From positions 1 through 64,000 of the forward strand of contig NZ_OANU01000008.1 in NCBI RefSeq assembly GCF_900089835.1: a stretch of 64,000 nucleotides of DNA, in the 5' to 3' direction. Of the stretch, positions 39,078 through 49,244 are shown piece by piece. The notes under the pieces are model-generated. The model was given only the letters and a program-made list of their open reading frames with translations, was not told the origin of the DNA and did no database searches. Source of the DNA: Vibrio thalassae (lineage in GTDB: Bacteria > Pseudomonadota > Gammaproteobacteria > Enterobacterales > Vibrionaceae). Made by a program: the position numbers and the translations under genes. Each line of letters starts with the position of its first letter. The stretch's first letter is position 1.

Positions 39078-39962
39078 ATGATTGAGGCTTTAAAGTCTTA
39101 TCAACAGCGCAATAACGAGCAACTGGACGCTTGGCTCGACCACTATCCTTTTCAGCAACAAAGATTAATAGAGGCAATGCGATATGCCTTGCTACTCGGT
39201 GGCAAACGCGCTCGCCCTTTTCTCGTTTACGCCACCGGACAAATCTTTGGTTGCACTAAAGCACAATTGGATACTCCAGCAGCCGCGATTGAATGTATTC
39301 ATGCTTATTCGCTGATTCACGACGATCTTCCAGCAATGGACGACGATGAACTTCGCCGAGGTCAAGCAACCTGCCATATTCAATTCGACGAAGCCACGGC
39401 GATTCTCACAGGGGATGCTCTGCAAACACTCGCCTTCACGGTATTATCTGAAGGTGAATTAGCACCCTTTGCTAATGAGCAACGTATTACTATGGTACAG
39501 AAGCTCGCTCATGCTTCGGGCGCTGCGGGAATGTGTATTGGACAAGCTCTCGATTTAGAAGCAGAGAATCAACAGGTCACTTTAGAGCATCTTGAACGCA
39601 TCCATAGGCACAAAACTGGGGCGCTTATCAAGTGTGCGGTGCAGCTCGGTGCATTAGCTGCTGGCGAAAAAGGTGTGCAATACCTACCGCAATTAGAACA
39701 ATATGCAGACGCTATCGGTTTGGCGTTTCAGGTCCAAGACGACATCCTAGACATCGTGGGTGACACAGAAACTCTAGGTAAACCTCAAGGCTCTGACGTT
39801 CAATTAAACAAAAGTACTTATCCAGCTTTGCTAGGATTAGAAGGGGCTCAACAAAAAGCAGCGCAGCTTTTTGAAGAAGCACTTTGTGCTTTAGAGGCTA
39901 TCCCCTACAATACTCAATTACTCGAAGATTTCGCCCGATATGTCATCGAGCGCAACAACTAA
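39078..39962 (+). CDS. ispA: Farnesyl diphosphate synthase
   Basis: An all-helical prenyltransferase of 294 residues from ATG 39078 (MIEALKSYQQRNN); GTG 39066 would add four residues. First aspartate-rich motif HDDLPAMDDDELRRG, second VQDDILDIVGD, and the conserved GGKRARPFLVYATG. It joins DMAPP and IPP to geranyl and then farnesyl diphosphate, feeding quinone and undecaprenyl synthesis. It follows xseB and precedes dxs, its metabolic upstream partner. Confidence 0.96.
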   Translation: MIEALKSYQQRNNEQLDAWLDHYPFQQQRLIEAMRYALLLGGKRARPFLVYATGQIFGCTKAQLDTPAAAIECIHAYSLIHDDLPAMDDDELRRGQATCHIQFDEATAILTGDALQTLAFTVLSEGELAPFANEQRITMVQKLAHASGAAGMCIGQALDLEAENQQVTLEHLERIHRHKTGALIKCAVQLGALAAGEKGVQYLPQLEQYADAIGLAFQVQDDILDIVGDTETLGKPQGSDVQLNKSTYPALLGLEGAQQKAAQLFEEALCALEAIPYNTQLLEDFARYVIERNN

Positions 39963-39984
39963 ACACAATTAAAGCGCTAACACT

Positions 39985-41850
39985 ATGACACTTGATATTT
40001 CAAAATATCCAACACTGACATTAGCAAATACACCGGAAGAACTTCGCTTGATGCCGAAAGAATCACTTCCGAAGCTTTGTGAAGAGCTAAGAACGTATTT
40101 GTTAAACTCTGTGAGCCAGTCAAGCGGACACTTGGCTTCTGGACTAGGTACGGTTGAATTAACTGTTGCCCTACATTATGTTTACAACACGCCTTTTGAT
40201 CAGCTGATTTGGGATGTGGGCCATCAGGCTTATCCACACAAAATTTTGACCGGACGCCGAGAGAAGCTGTCGACCATTCGCCAAAAAGATGGTCTACATC
40301 CGTTCCCTTGGCGTGAAGAAAGTGAATATGACGTTTTGTCTGTGGGTCACTCTTCCACCTCTATCAGCGCCGGGCTTGGCATTGCTATTTCCGCTGCGAA
40401 AGAAGGTAAAAACCGGAAAGTCGTGAGCGTTATTGGTGATGGTGCGATTACTGCTGGAATGGCGTTTGAAGCACTGAACCACGCGGGTGATGTCCATCCA
40501 GATATGCTTGTCATTTTGAATGACAATGAAATGTCTATCTCAGAGAACGTTGGTGCGCTTAACAACCATCTGGCTCAAGTGCTATCTGGCAGTCTGTACA
40601 CCTCTATTCGCGAAGGCGGCAAGAAAGCGCTATCCGGATTACCGCCAATTAAAGAGCTAGTTCGTCGAACTGAAGAGCACCTGAAAGGCATGATCGTTCC
40701 GGGCACGTTGTTTGAAGAGTTAGGCTTTAATTACATCGGCCCTGTTGACGGGCATGATGTCAATGAATTGGTCAAAACGCTAAAGAACATGCGTGAGCTC
40801 AAAGGTCCGCAGTTCCTACACATTATGACCAAAAAAGGTAAAGGCTACGAGCCTGCCGAAAAGGACCCTATTGGTTATCACGGCGTACCAAAATTCGACC
40901 CTTCGCACTCTTGTTTGCCGAAAAGCAGCTCAAGTAAGCCAACCTATTCAAAGATCTTTGGTGACTTCCTTTGCGACATGGCCGCTAAAGATCCGTCGCT
41001 AATGGCGATTACTCCGGCAATGCGTGAAGGCTCAGGTATGGTTCGCTTCTCAAAAGAGTACCCGAATCAGTATTTCGACGTTGCTATTGCCGAACAACAC
41101 GCCGTGACACTGGCTACCGGTATGGCCATCGCGGGAAATCGCCCGATCGTTGCGATCTACTCCACCTTTCTGCAACGCGGCTATGATCAACTGATCCACG
41201 ATGTCGCAATTATGGATCTCCCTGTGATGTTTGCGATCGACCGTGCTGGGTTAGTCGGTGCAGATGGTCAAACGCACCAAGGAGCGTTCGATTTAAGCTT
41301 TATGCGCTGTATTCCTAATATGGTCATCATGGCACCGAGTAACGAGAATGAGTGTCGTCAGATGCTTTACACAGGTCATATTCATGATGGGCCAAGTGCC
41401 GTACGCTACCCGCGTGGTAGTGGCAATGGAACAACACCAGAAGCGGTATTTACTGCGCTAGAAATTGGTAAAGGCCGCATCGCCCGTCAAGGCAGTAAGG
41501 TGGCCATCTTATCTTTCGGTACTTTCTTAGATAACGCGCTTGTCGCGGCGGAAAATCTCAATGCAACCGTTGCCGATATGCGCTTTGTAAAACCGCTAGA
41601 TGAAGCGCTAGTTCGAGAGCTGTGTGACAGCCACGATGTGATTGTCACGTTAGAAGAAAACGCAATTGCCGGTGGCGCTGGCGCTGGTGTTATTGAGTTT
41701 ATGATGCGTGAGAAGTTAATGAAGCCAGTTCTTAACCTAGGCCTTCCTGACAAGTTCGTTGCCCAAGGCACTCAAGATGAACTGCACGCTGAACTTGGAC
41801 TGGATGCGACAGGGATTGAAAAGTCCATTCGTGACTATCTGGTGAAATAA
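39985..41850 (+). CDS. dxs: 1-Deoxy-D-xylulose-5-phosphate synthase
   Basis: A 621-residue thiamine diphosphate enzyme, first step of the MEP isoprenoid pathway (pyruvate plus glyceraldehyde 3-phosphate). [35 protein letters not shown], and the ThDP motif [18 protein letters not shown] with NDNEMSIS are present; a transketolase pyrimidine domain follows ([13 protein letters not shown]). Twenty-two bases after ispA, ends at a terminator. Confidence 0.98.
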   Translation: MTLDISKYPTLTLANTPEELRLMPKESLPKLCEELRTYLLNSVSQSSGHLASGLGTVELTVALHYVYNTPFDQLIWDVGHQAYPHKILTGRREKLSTIRQKDGLHPFPWREESEYDVLSVGHSSTSISAGLGIAISAAKEGKNRKVVSVIGDGAITAGMAFEALNHAGDVHPDMLVILNDNEMSISENVGALNNHLAQVLSGSLYTSIREGGKKALSGLPPIKELVRRTEEHLKGMIVPGTLFEELGFNYIGPVDGHDVNELVKTLKNMRELKGPQFLHIMTKKGKGYEPAEKDPIGYHGVPKFDPSHSCLPKSSSSKPTYSKIFGDFLCDMAAKDPSLMAITPAMREGSGMVRFSKEYPNQYFDVAIAEQHAVTLATGMAIAGNRPIVAIYSTFLQRGYDQLIHDVAIMDLPVMFAIDRAGLVGADGQTHQGAFDLSFMRCIPNMVIMAPSNENECRQMLYTGHIHDGPSAVRYPRGSGNGTTPEAVFTALEIGKGRIARQGSKVAILSFGTFLDNALVAAENLNATVADMRFVKPLDEALVRELCDSHDVIVTLEENAIAGGAGAGVIEFMMREKLMKPVLNLGLPDKFVAQGTQDELHAELGLDATGIEKSIRDYLVK

Positions 41851-41870
41851 CCTGACTCATTTTCACACTT

Positions 41871-41895
41871 AAAGCGGCTTTAGGCCGCTTTTTTG
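41871..41895 (+). terminator. Terminator of xseB-ispA-dxs
   Basis: AAAGCGGC (41871-41878) pairs with GCCGCTTT (41884-41891) around TTTAG and is followed by TTT. Confidence 0.9.
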
Positions 41896-41909
41896 TTTCT
41901 TCAGCAATA

Positions 41910-41943
41910 AAAAAAGACCGCAATAAGGATTGCAGTCTTTTTG
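41910..41943 (-). terminator. Terminator of gltX
   Basis: On the minus strand AGAC-GCAAT-type arms (one mismatch) pair around a short loop and run into TTTTTTT. It lies 20 bases after the gltX stop. Confidence 0.8.
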
Positions 41944-41963
41944 ATATCGCCTAGCAACCGCGA

Positions 41964-43391
41964 TTAAGCGTTCGCTTCACGCTCTGCAATAAATGCTAAC
42001 GCCATCTTAATGCGAGCAATCACACGCTCTTTACCAACCAGTTCCATCACCGCATCCACAGATGGTGATTGACCACCGCCGGTTACAGCAACGCGAAGAG
42101 GCATACCGATTTTACCCATGCCAATTTCTAACTCGTCACAAACTGCTGTGATGACTTGATCTTTAATGTTGTCCGTCGTCCACTCTTCTAAAGCTTCTAC
42201 TTTCGCTAACGCTGCTTCTAGCGGCTCTTTCGCAACACCACGTAGATGTTTTTTCGCTGCGCCCGCTTCGAATTCAGAGAAGTCTTCGTAGAAGTAACGA
42301 ATTTGCTGAGCAAGTTCAACCAATGTATTGCAACGCTCACCCACGAGTTTAATCACATCAGTAATTGCAGGACCATTTTCTGTGTTGAGCTCCTGCTCAT
42401 CAAGATGCCATTGTAGATGCTTCGCCACATATTCTGGCTCAGAAGTCTTAATGTAGTGGTTGTTCAACCAGTTTAGTTTGTCAGTATTGAACGCAGAGGC
42501 TGACTTCGAAATGGCATTCAAAGAGAAGAAATTGATCATCTCTTCTTGAGAGAAGATTTCCTGATCGCCATGAGACCAGCCTAGTCGCACTAGATAGTTG
42601 TTCAAGGCGTTTGGTAAATAACCTTCATCACGGTACTGCATTACTGATACTGCGCCGTGGCGCTTAGACAATTTTGCGCCATCATCACCTAAAATCATTG
42701 CACAGTGTGCGAACGTTGGTACTGGCGCACCAAGTGCTTCATAAATATTGATTTGGCGAGGCGTGTTGTTGATATGATCTTCACCACGAACAACGTGAGT
42801 AATACCCATATCCCAGTCATCCACAACAACTACAAAGTTATACGTAGGTGCACCGTCAGTACGACGGATGATCAAATCATCCATTTGGCTGTTAGAAATC
42901 TCGATACGACCACGGATCTGATCATCAAATACTACACTGCCTTCTTTTGGGTTGCGGAAACGGATAACACATGGATCGCCATCTTTTGCTGCCGCATTAG
43001 CCGCAACAATTTTTGGGTGGTTAGCGTCATAACGCGGAATTTCTTTGTTCGCTTCTTGTTCTGCACGAATCTCTTCTAGCAGCTCTTTGGATGCATAACA
43101 CTTATATGCTTTATCTTCTGCTAATAGCTGATCAACCACTTCGTTGTAACGGTCAAAACGCTTAGATTGGAAATACGGACCCTCGTCCCATTCCAATCCC
43201 ATCCACTGCATACCTTCCAAGATCGCGTCCACTGCTTGTTGTGAGTTACGCTCTAGATCGGTGTCTTCGATACGCAGAACGAATTCACCGCCTTGGTTTT
43301 TAGCGTATAGCCAAGAATAGAGTGCAGTACGTGCACCACCGACATGAAGATAGCCTGTTGGGCTAGGAGCAAAACGTGTTTTAACCGTCAT
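41964..43391 (-). CDS. gltX: Glutamyl-tRNA synthetase
   Basis: A 475-residue class I aminoacyl-tRNA synthetase. The HIGH-type motif lies in [20 protein letters not shown] and the KMSKS-type motif is [11 protein letters not shown]. It charges tRNA-Glu. Monocistronic, with its own terminator; the neighbouring copA promoter faces away from it. Confidence 0.98.
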   Translation of the reverse strand: MTVKTRFAPSPTGYLHVGGARTALYSWLYAKNQGGEFVLRIEDTDLERNSQQAVDAILEGMQWMGLEWDEGPYFQSKRFDRYNEVVDQLLAEDKAYKCYASKELLEEIRAEQEANKEIPRYDANHPKIVAANAAAKDGDPCVIRFRNPKEGSVVFDDQIRGRIEISNSQMDDLIIRRTDGAPTYNFVVVVDDWDMGITHVVRGEDHINNTPRQINIYEALGAPVPTFAHCAMILGDDGAKLSKRHGAVSVMQYRDEGYLPNALNNYLVRLGWSHGDQEIFSQEEMINFFSLNAISKSASAFNTDKLNWLNNHYIKTSEPEYVAKHLQWHLDEQELNTENGPAITDVIKLVGERCNTLVELAQQIRYFYEDFSEFEAGAAKKHLRGVAKEPLEAALAKVEALEEWTTDNIKDQVITAVCDELEIGMGKIGMPLRVAVTGGGQSPSVDAVMELVGKERVIARIKMALAFIAEREANA

Positions 43392-43490
43392 CGAATGTAC
43401 CTTGTTGTCAACGTCGCACGATGCTTGTCATCGTGCGTTGCAAATTTGGGCGCTATTTTATCACCTTAAGCTAAATCTACAATCAATAGC

Positions 43491-43521
43491 TTGACCTTAC
43501 CCTTGCGGTAAGGTTTATCGT
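43491..43521 (+). promoter_or_regulatory. CueR-type copper-responsive promoter of copA
   Basis: The -35 element TTGACC (43491-43496) and -10 element TATCGT (43516-43521) are 19 bases apart, the over-long spacing that MerR-family activators correct. Between them ACCTTAC (43494-43500) and GTAAGGT (43508-43514) form a perfect dyad with a 7-base centre, close to the known CueR box. A CueR-like gene lies at 50667-51065. Confidence 0.9.
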
Positions 43522-43554
43522 TAGTAATAGTCAAACTCATATTCGAGGTGTTTT

Positions 43555-46284
43555 ATGAATCACATAACGCTAAAACTCTCAGGACTTTCCTGTATGGGGT
43601 GCGTGAATAAGCTGAAAAAAGCACTCAATGCCTCTTCTCTATCTATTGATGTAGAAACACTGACTACAGAACGGCTGGTTGTTATGACACCATCTGATAC
43701 CAAAGACATTATTGATATCGTTCAATCGCTTAACTACCAAGCTACACCAATGTGGCATTTCAAGTTATCGGGTCTGAACTGCGGTAAATGTGTCGCTAAG
43801 GTGCGCGCTCAACTCGATTTATTCGATAACAGTGACATTATTGCGCTGTCAAAAAACGAGCTGCTTATCGCAACATTAGTCGATCCGCAAACCATCATTG
43901 ACAGCATCAAGGCGCTTGGTTATCAGGCAGAATCAGTGGACATCGATACCATTAGTGAAGCAGACTCTACGCCACAAACCAATACCACCGATTCTGAATC
44001 AACGAGCCCTCAGTCAACAGTCACAGCGCCAAAGACAGATTTACCACTGGTTGAAGGAAGTCATCGTCTTCACTACCTTATTCAAGGAATGACATGTGCC
44101 AGTTGTGTTAGCTCAGTAGAAAAAGCTCTGGCTAACGTAGATGGTGTCGAAAGTGCTCGAGTCAACCTTGCCGAACAGAGCGCGATGGTAATAAGTAGTG
44201 AAACCGCTGAAACGATCAATAGTGCCTTGCTTAAAGCCGTTTCAGAGGCCGGCTATCAGGCTGAATTGGTTCAAGATCTAGCCGCAAGTCAGAGCCAACA
44301 GCAACAAACGCTATTAGCTCATCAAGCTAAGCAGAAAAAACATACCATCATTGCATTATCGATAGGTGCACCATTAATGTTGTGGGGGGTCTTAGGCGGG
44401 AACATGATGATCCGCAACCCTCTTGACCAGATGGCTTGGGGGGTTATCGGTGTTGTGTGTCTATGGCTGCTCGCTACCTCAGGTCGTGACTTTTATGTCA
44501 ACGCATATAAAGCGCTGAAGCACAAACGCGCCACTATGGATACACTGGTCGCTTTAGGTACTGGCGCAGCATGGTTTTATTCTATGTTAGTGGTCATCAA
44601 GCCAAGTTGGTTCCCACATCAATCTCGGCATGTTTATTTTGAAGCGAGTGCAATGATTGTCGGTCTTATTTCCCTCGGTCATTACATTGAAGCGAAAGCC
44701 AAATCTAAGACCAATGAATCGCTGCAAGCATTGATGAATCTGCAACCACACTATGCAACTGCCATTATCAATGGTCAGGACCGATCAATAGCGGTATCGG
44801 ATATTAACCTTGGGATGCTTCTGAGAATAAAGCCAGGAGAAAAAGTGCCTGTTGATGGCGAAGTGGTTGAAGGTCACAGTTATATAGATGAGTCAATGCT
44901 TACTGGAGAACCCGTTGCCGCTGCCAAAGACATCAATGACTTCGTCTCTGCCGGTACGTTAAATACTGACGGTAGCTTGGTGATCAAAGCAACTGGGGTA
45001 GGCGCTGACACCATGTTGTCTCGCATTATTAATTTGGTCCGAGAAGCGCAAAGTAGCAAACCTGCAATTGCGAAACTAGCCGACTCTATTTCAGCCGTCT
45101 TCGTCCCGGTTGTAGTAGTGATTGCCATAGTCGCGGCGGCGGTATGGTTCTTCATTGGTCCAGAACCCAAAGCGAGCTACATGCTTGTTGTTACCACCAC
45201 AGTGTTGATTATTGCTTGTCCATGCGCTTTAGGCCTTGCCACACCGTTATCTATCACCGTTGGAATAGGTAAAGCCGCTCAAGCCGGTGTGTTAATTAAG
45301 GATGCTGATGCGTTGCAAAAACTGAGTAAAGTGAACGTTGTCGTGTTCGACAAAACAGGCACCATGACAATGGGTCAGCCTTCGGTACAAAGAGTATTTG
45401 CGCCAAATATGACAGAGCAAGCTCTGGCGCGAATGGTATTACCATTAGAAAAACGCTCTGAGCACCCTTTAGCTAAAGCGGTTACTCGCTATTGGACTGC
45501 TATTGAAGTTAGTGAACCACAACAATTTGAAAACCTGAAAGGTAAAGGGGTAACAGGGATTGTCGATGGTAAAAACGTGACCATTGCGTCTCTTAATCAC
45601 GTACAAACGTTAAGCATCGATGTAGCACCAATTCAAAACGGACTCGATGCCGCAGCAAAACTCGCTGCTACACCTGTCGTGGTTGTCGTTGACAATAGTG
45701 CCGTCGCCGTCATTGCGATTGCCGATGATCTAAAACCAGAGACAGCCTCTGCGGTAGCGTCGTTAAAACATCAAGGTATTCACACCGTCATGCTTACTGG
45801 TGACAACCGCCATGTTGCTGACGTTATAGGTAAACAACTGGGTATTGATGAAGTGGTTTCTGAAGTTCTACCTGATGAAAAATCCGCGCATATCGAATCG
45901 CTCAGAGCCAAATTTGGTCATGTCGCTATGGTAGGTGACGGTATTAACGATGCCCCTGCTTTAGCGCTAGCTGATGTTGGTATTGCTATGGGATCAGGAA
46001 GTGACGTCGCGATTGAGAGTGCGCCAATGACCTTACTCAACAGTAACCCAGCCACTGTCGCTTACGCCATCGCTTTATCCAAAGCTACGGTGAAGAATAT
46101 CAAGCAAAATCTGTTTGGTGCGTTTATTTACAACTCGTTAGGGATTCCCATTGCCGCTGGGATTCTTTACCCAATATTTGGCTTCCTGCTCAGCCCTGTT
46201 TTTGCCGGAGCAGCAATGGCCCTGTCTTCTATTACCGTTGTCAGCAACGCGAATAGACTCAGAAACTTTCAATATAAAGGCTAA
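43555..46284 (+). CDS. copA: Copper-exporting P1B-type ATPase
   Basis: A 909-residue inner membrane pump that exports Cu(I). It has three N-terminal metal-binding domains, one more than E. coli CopA: GLSCMGC (Cys13/16), GLNCGKC (Cys76/79) and, after an acidic linker rich in Thr and Ser (about 130-165), GMTCASC (Cys181/184). The membrane CPC motif is in IIACPCALGLATP (about 555), the phosphorylated Asp in VFDKTGTMT (about 599), and the hinge MVGDGINDAPAL near the end. Its promoter carries a CueR box. The DUF411 gene follows 58 bases later. Confidence 0.97.
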   Translation: MNHITLKLSGLSCMGCVNKLKKALNASSLSIDVETLTTERLVVMTPSDTKDIIDIVQSLNYQATPMWHFKLSGLNCGKCVAKVRAQLDLFDNSDIIALSKNELLIATLVDPQTIIDSIKALGYQAESVDIDTISEADSTPQTNTTDSESTSPQSTVTAPKTDLPLVEGSHRLHYLIQGMTCASCVSSVEKALANVDGVESARVNLAEQSAMVISSETAETINSALLKAVSEAGYQAELVQDLAASQSQQQQTLLAHQAKQKKHTIIALSIGAPLMLWGVLGGNMMIRNPLDQMAWGVIGVVCLWLLATSGRDFYVNAYKALKHKRATMDTLVALGTGAAWFYSMLVVIKPSWFPHQSRHVYFEASAMIVGLISLGHYIEAKAKSKTNESLQALMNLQPHYATAIINGQDRSIAVSDINLGMLLRIKPGEKVPVDGEVVEGHSYIDESMLTGEPVAAAKDINDFVSAGTLNTDGSLVIKATGVGADTMLSRIINLVREAQSSKPAIAKLADSISAVFVPVVVVIAIVAAAVWFFIGPEPKASYMLVVTTTVLIIACPCALGLATPLSITVGIGKAAQAGVLIKDADALQKLSKVNVVVFDKTGTMTMGQPSVQRVFAPNMTEQALARMVLPLEKRSEHPLAKAVTRYWTAIEVSEPQQFENLKGKGVTGIVDGKNVTIASLNHVQTLSIDVAPIQNGLDAAAKLAATPVVVVVDNSAVAVIAIADDLKPETASAVASLKHQGIHTVMLTGDNRHVADVIGKQLGIDEVVSEVLPDEKSAHIESLRAKFGHVAMVGDGINDAPALALADVGIAMGSGSDVAIESAPMTLLNSNPATVAYAIALSKATVKNIKQNLFGAFIYNSLGIPIAAGILYPIFGFLLSPVFAGAAMALSSITVVSNANRLRNFQYKG

Positions 46285-46342
46285 TTTTCGTCACAATTTA
46301 ACGATTTTTAAGCCAATAGTTACTCGTCAATAAGGAATCAAT

Positions 46343-46792
46343 ATGTCAAAGCAAACACGTCTCTTCAAACTGGCAACATTGTCGTTTGCAATGGTGACAG
46401 GCTCGGCGTTTGCCACAGATATGCTCACTTACAAATCACCCTATTGTGGGTGCTGCAAAGACTGGGTTAAACATATGGAGGATGCCGGATTTAACGTCAC
46501 GGTTGAAGAGCATAAAAATATGAACCCTATTAAGGAAAAGCTAGGCATCAAGCCGGAACTCGCTTCCTGCCACACTGCGGTTATTGGCGATTATGTGTTC
46601 GAAGGCCATATTCCAGCCGATGACATTAAAGCATTCCTAGATAATCCTCCTAAGAACGCAAAAGGTCTTGCCGTTCCGGGCATGCCTGTTGGCTCTCCTG
46701 GTATGGAATATGGTGATAAGAAAGACCCTTATCATGTTTATGCCTATGACGAAAAAGGCCAAGTTTTCAGCTTCCGTGCATACAATATGTAA
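46343..46792 (+). CDS. DUF411 periplasmic metal-binding protein
   Basis: A 149-residue protein with a signal peptide (cleavage about residue 25, GSAFA/TDM). The motif SPYCGCCKDWVKHME (Cys35, 37, 38) followed by SCHTAVIGDYVFEGHIPADD is typical of DUF411, often found with copper resistance genes. Met-rich stretch AVPGMPVGSPGMEYG could add ligands. It probably binds copper in the periplasm; cotranscription with copA is likely. Confidence 0.88.
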   Translation: MSKQTRLFKLATLSFAMVTGSAFATDMLTYKSPYCGCCKDWVKHMEDAGFNVTVEEHKNMNPIKEKLGIKPELASCHTAVIGDYVFEGHIPADDIKAFLDNPPKNAKGLAVPGMPVGSPGMEYGDKKDPYHVYAYDEKGQVFSFRAYNM

Positions 46793-46836
46793 ACCATAGG
46801 TCAACGCCATAGTAATCACTATGGCGCTTCTCGTTA

Positions 46837-47582
46837 TTAGAAGTTATAGGTTCCACCGACCAAAAATGCGCTGTTTGCTACTCCACGCCCATAACGTGAT
46901 GTTTTGAACTCACCTTGGCTCTTATATTCAAAATAAGGCTGAAACGCATACTTCGTTAGTGTGAGTCTAAACTCATTATCCATTGCATTATCTGAATATG
47001 GATAATAAGGCGTATAAGCCCCAATAGCATGGTACACATTGTTATAGTGCACCTTCACTGGATGTGTTTGGAAGGCATACGCTATTTTATTATCAAAGCG
47101 ATATAATCCGTAGCTGGCTTATTCTCCCAGCGGTCGTTCTGGGCATACACTTCTATTCGCGTGCGGTGACTTAGGGATAGCCCTTGCTCAAAGTCATAAC
47201 CTATCTTGAACAACGGTCGGTATTGCACCGTTTCACCTACTTGCATTAAATGGTTATAGCCCGCCCCTAACCAAAAACTCTCTGACATCTGAAACCTTTG
47301 TTCCACACCTAATGTCAGCAAGGGTGCCCTGACGCTATGTCCATAATACATATCGTGATGGTGGTGCCTATCGCTGTGCGGTGTGGCTCCAATTGCAATA
47401 TCTTCAATTTTGAATTTAACGGTCGTATCTGTATCGAAAGTATGACCAGCAGCCATCTTAGCTGTGGTTTTTGAATCATAAAGATACGTACTATTAAATT
47501 GAATATGTCCTTCAATATAAGATGATGCCGCAAATGCGGCCTTAGAACCTAAGGCTAATAATAACAACGATGTATGACGCAA
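46837..47582 (-). pseudogene. Frameshifted KdgM-family outer membrane channel gene
   Basis: Two frames together make one KdgM-like barrel. The first part (47582 to about 47106) has a signal peptide, AGHTFDTDTTVKFK, GYNHLMQVGETVQYRPL and RTRIEVYAQNDRW; it then runs out of frame into a stop at 47082. The second frame resumes with FDNKIAY and VHYNNVYHAIGAY and ends YEYKSQG-type plus GGTYNF at 46837. The shift sits at a TATAT run at about 47101-47106 (two extra bases or one missing). The intact paralogue at 48049 shows the expected reading. The start is TTG 47582 with AGGA eight bases upstream. The damage may be recent, since both halves are otherwise well kept. Confidence 0.8.
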
Positions 47583-47991
47583 AGTTTGGATCCTAAATAG
47601 TGTGGAAGAGCCTGCATCTTCCTTACCACCATCCCCTATAGCAAATCTTTACAAAGTCATCGTTTTGTAAGATAAAAATTGTCCAAAAATCAGACAAATA
47701 ACGTTAAATCAATGAAATAGAGCCTCTCATATCTAGCGATGTAAGCAAACCGTGTGAAGATCACATACTCTGGTCTGAAAAAACACTAAGTTCGACCAAA
47801 AATCAGCCTAAAACGAGAAAGGTAAAATTACCTGAGCAAAAACCAAATTTATTAAAACTAACTAAAGTGCTGGACCAAGTTCAGGTTATTGAAGTGGTCT
47901 TTATAAATAAGCGAATGATGACAACTATCTTGAAAAATGCCGGTTGTATCTCATCCTAAATCGCCAATCGAGCTCATCAAATCATAAAGAT
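47583..47991. other. Gap between the kdgM-like pseudogene and the intact kdgM-like gene
   Basis: About 410 bases. It should hold the promoter of the broken gene. A plus-strand frame without stops runs from 47708 to 47959 (83 codons) but has no start codon near its 5' end and no ribosome binding site. Confidence 0.4.
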
Positions 47992-48014
47992 AAAAAAAGG
48001 CTCCTTACGGAGCC
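47992..48014 (-). terminator. Terminator of the intact kdgM-like gene
   Basis: On the minus strand GGCTCC pairs with GGAGCC around GTAA and is followed by TTTTTTT, 35 bases after the gene's stop. Confidence 0.9.
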
Positions 48015-48048
48015 CCAAATATGGAAATCTTAACAATCTTTGCGTCGC

Positions 48049-48771
48049 TTAGAAACCGTAAGAAGCACCGAATACAACAGCGTTGTTTACAGCACTGCCA
48101 CCGTCTGCATTCTTCAGGCCGTGAGCTTGGCTACGGAACTCAAAATATGGCTGTACACCGTCACGAGTCCAAGTTGCACGAAGCTCATGATCCATCGTGT
48201 TTACTTTATCGTGACCGAATGCATCTTTATCACCTGCAACCACATATACGTTGTTGTACGAAAGTGCAAGTGGTTGGTCTGCAAACTGATAAGCAATTTT
48301 GTTATCTAAACGAACATCGCTATCTGATCTGCGGGTCTGACCATCGAGTTGGTTGTTGATGTGCATACGAGTACGGTTGCTCAAAGACAGACCATTATCG
48401 AAGTTATAGCCAATCTTGATTAGTGGACGGTATTGAATCGTTTCACCGTCTTGAATCAAGTGGTGGTAACCTGCTGCAAACCAAAGGTGGTCTGTTGCGT
48501 TAAACACCTGCTCTATGCCCAAAGTAGTAGCTGGTAGAGGACCTTTCTTGCCCGCCTCTGGTGTTTGCGTTTTCCCTAAAGGAATAGCATCAAATTCAAC
48601 TAAAAGCGTTGTATTTGAGTCAAACGTATGACCCGCTTCTAGTGTCGAAGTTTGCTTTGACCCTTGTAAATATGAATCGTGAAACTGAACATTACCCGTT
48701 ACGTAAGACGAGCCAGCGAAAGCGCTAGTTGATGCAACTGCAAGAGCAGTAAGAGCGAGAACTTTTTTCAT
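48049..48771 (-). CDS. KdgM-family oligogalacturonate-type outer membrane channel
   Basis: A 240-residue protein starting at ATG 48771 (MKKVLALTALAVASTSAFAG), after AGGTG; a longer frame upstream would spoil the signal peptide. The mature part is a small 12-strand type barrel: SYVTGNVQFHDSYLQGS, AGHTFDSNTTLLVE, GYHHLIQDGETIQYRPLIK, NGLSLSNRTRMHIN, and a C-terminal VFGASYGF ending in Phe, the usual barrel assembly signal. KdgM proteins admit acidic oligosaccharides such as oligogalacturonate; related vibrio proteins may take alginate oligomers. Two CRP-like sites lie upstream. Confidence 0.85.
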   Translation of the reverse strand: MKKVLALTALAVASTSAFAGSSYVTGNVQFHDSYLQGSKQTSTLEAGHTFDSNTTLLVEFDAIPLGKTQTPEAGKKGPLPATTLGIEQVFNATDHLWFAAGYHHLIQDGETIQYRPLIKIGYNFDNGLSLSNRTRMHINNQLDGQTRRSDSDVRLDNKIAYQFADQPLALSYNNVYVVAGDKDAFGHDKVNTMDHELRATWTRDGVQPYFEFRSQAHGLKNADGGSAVNNAVVFGASYGF

Positions 48772-48880
48772 TGTAACACCTATGTATGCTTTAGTTTTTA
48801 AGCAGCTTATGTTGCTGCCGTTTGGCTTGGGCACACTATAACTAGATTTAATTCGCGCTGACAAATAATCACCTCTCCAC

Positions 48881-48896
48881 AGTGATCAAAATCACA
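48881..48896. promoter_or_regulatory. CRP site upstream of the kdgM-like gene
   Basis: AGTGATCAAAATCACA matches the CRP consensus TGTGA-N6-TCACA with one mismatch. It lies 110 bases before the kdgM-like start, which suggests catabolite control, as known for kdgM in enteric plant pathogens. Confidence 0.65.
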
Positions 48897-48984
48897 ATAA
48901 AAAACAACAAAAAAAATAAAACCCTTAAAATCATATGTTTAAATAAAAAAATAAAGAACCCTAAATAACTCAATTAAAATTAAC

Positions 48985-49000
48985 TATGACAAAAATCACA
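48985..49000. promoter_or_regulatory. Second CRP-like site
   Basis: TATGACAAAAATCACA has one mismatch to TGTGA-N6-TCACA, 104 bases further from the kdgM-like gene. It lies in a 470-base AT-rich gap between this gene and the TraB-family gene and could act on either. Confidence 0.45.
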
Positions 49001-49244
49001 AAAACAATGTTTAAAAAGCCAATGTGATAGAGAAAATGTCGTAAATACCATCATTAGACTCAAAATTGTCTTATAAAATCGTGATATCAAACGTGATTTT
49101 AGATTTAAAACAGTGTTTAATTCGCATTAAAAAAATAGTTGGTTCGATAAAAAAACAACCCAACATGGTGAATCTATCTATCAATGTTGTCGTTTGTACC
49201 CCCCTAAATTGTGATAGTCTGGATACACAACCCTAGTTCAGACA

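Larger units (their letters stand above)
48772..49244. other. AT-rich gap between kdgM-like and TraB-family genes
   Basis: About 470 bases, strongly AT-rich, no gene seen. Contains the two CRP-like sites and must hold divergent promoters. No -35/-10 pair was clear enough to list. Confidence 0.5.

Noticed and set aside
47708..47959. Plus-strand open frame of 83 codons between the KdgM-type genes
   Set aside because: No start codon near its beginning, no ribosome binding site and no familiar motif; probably chance in AT-rich DNA.
48772..48864. N-terminal extension of the intact KdgM-type protein
   Set aside because: It would place 31 residues before a clean signal peptide that starts at ATG 48771.
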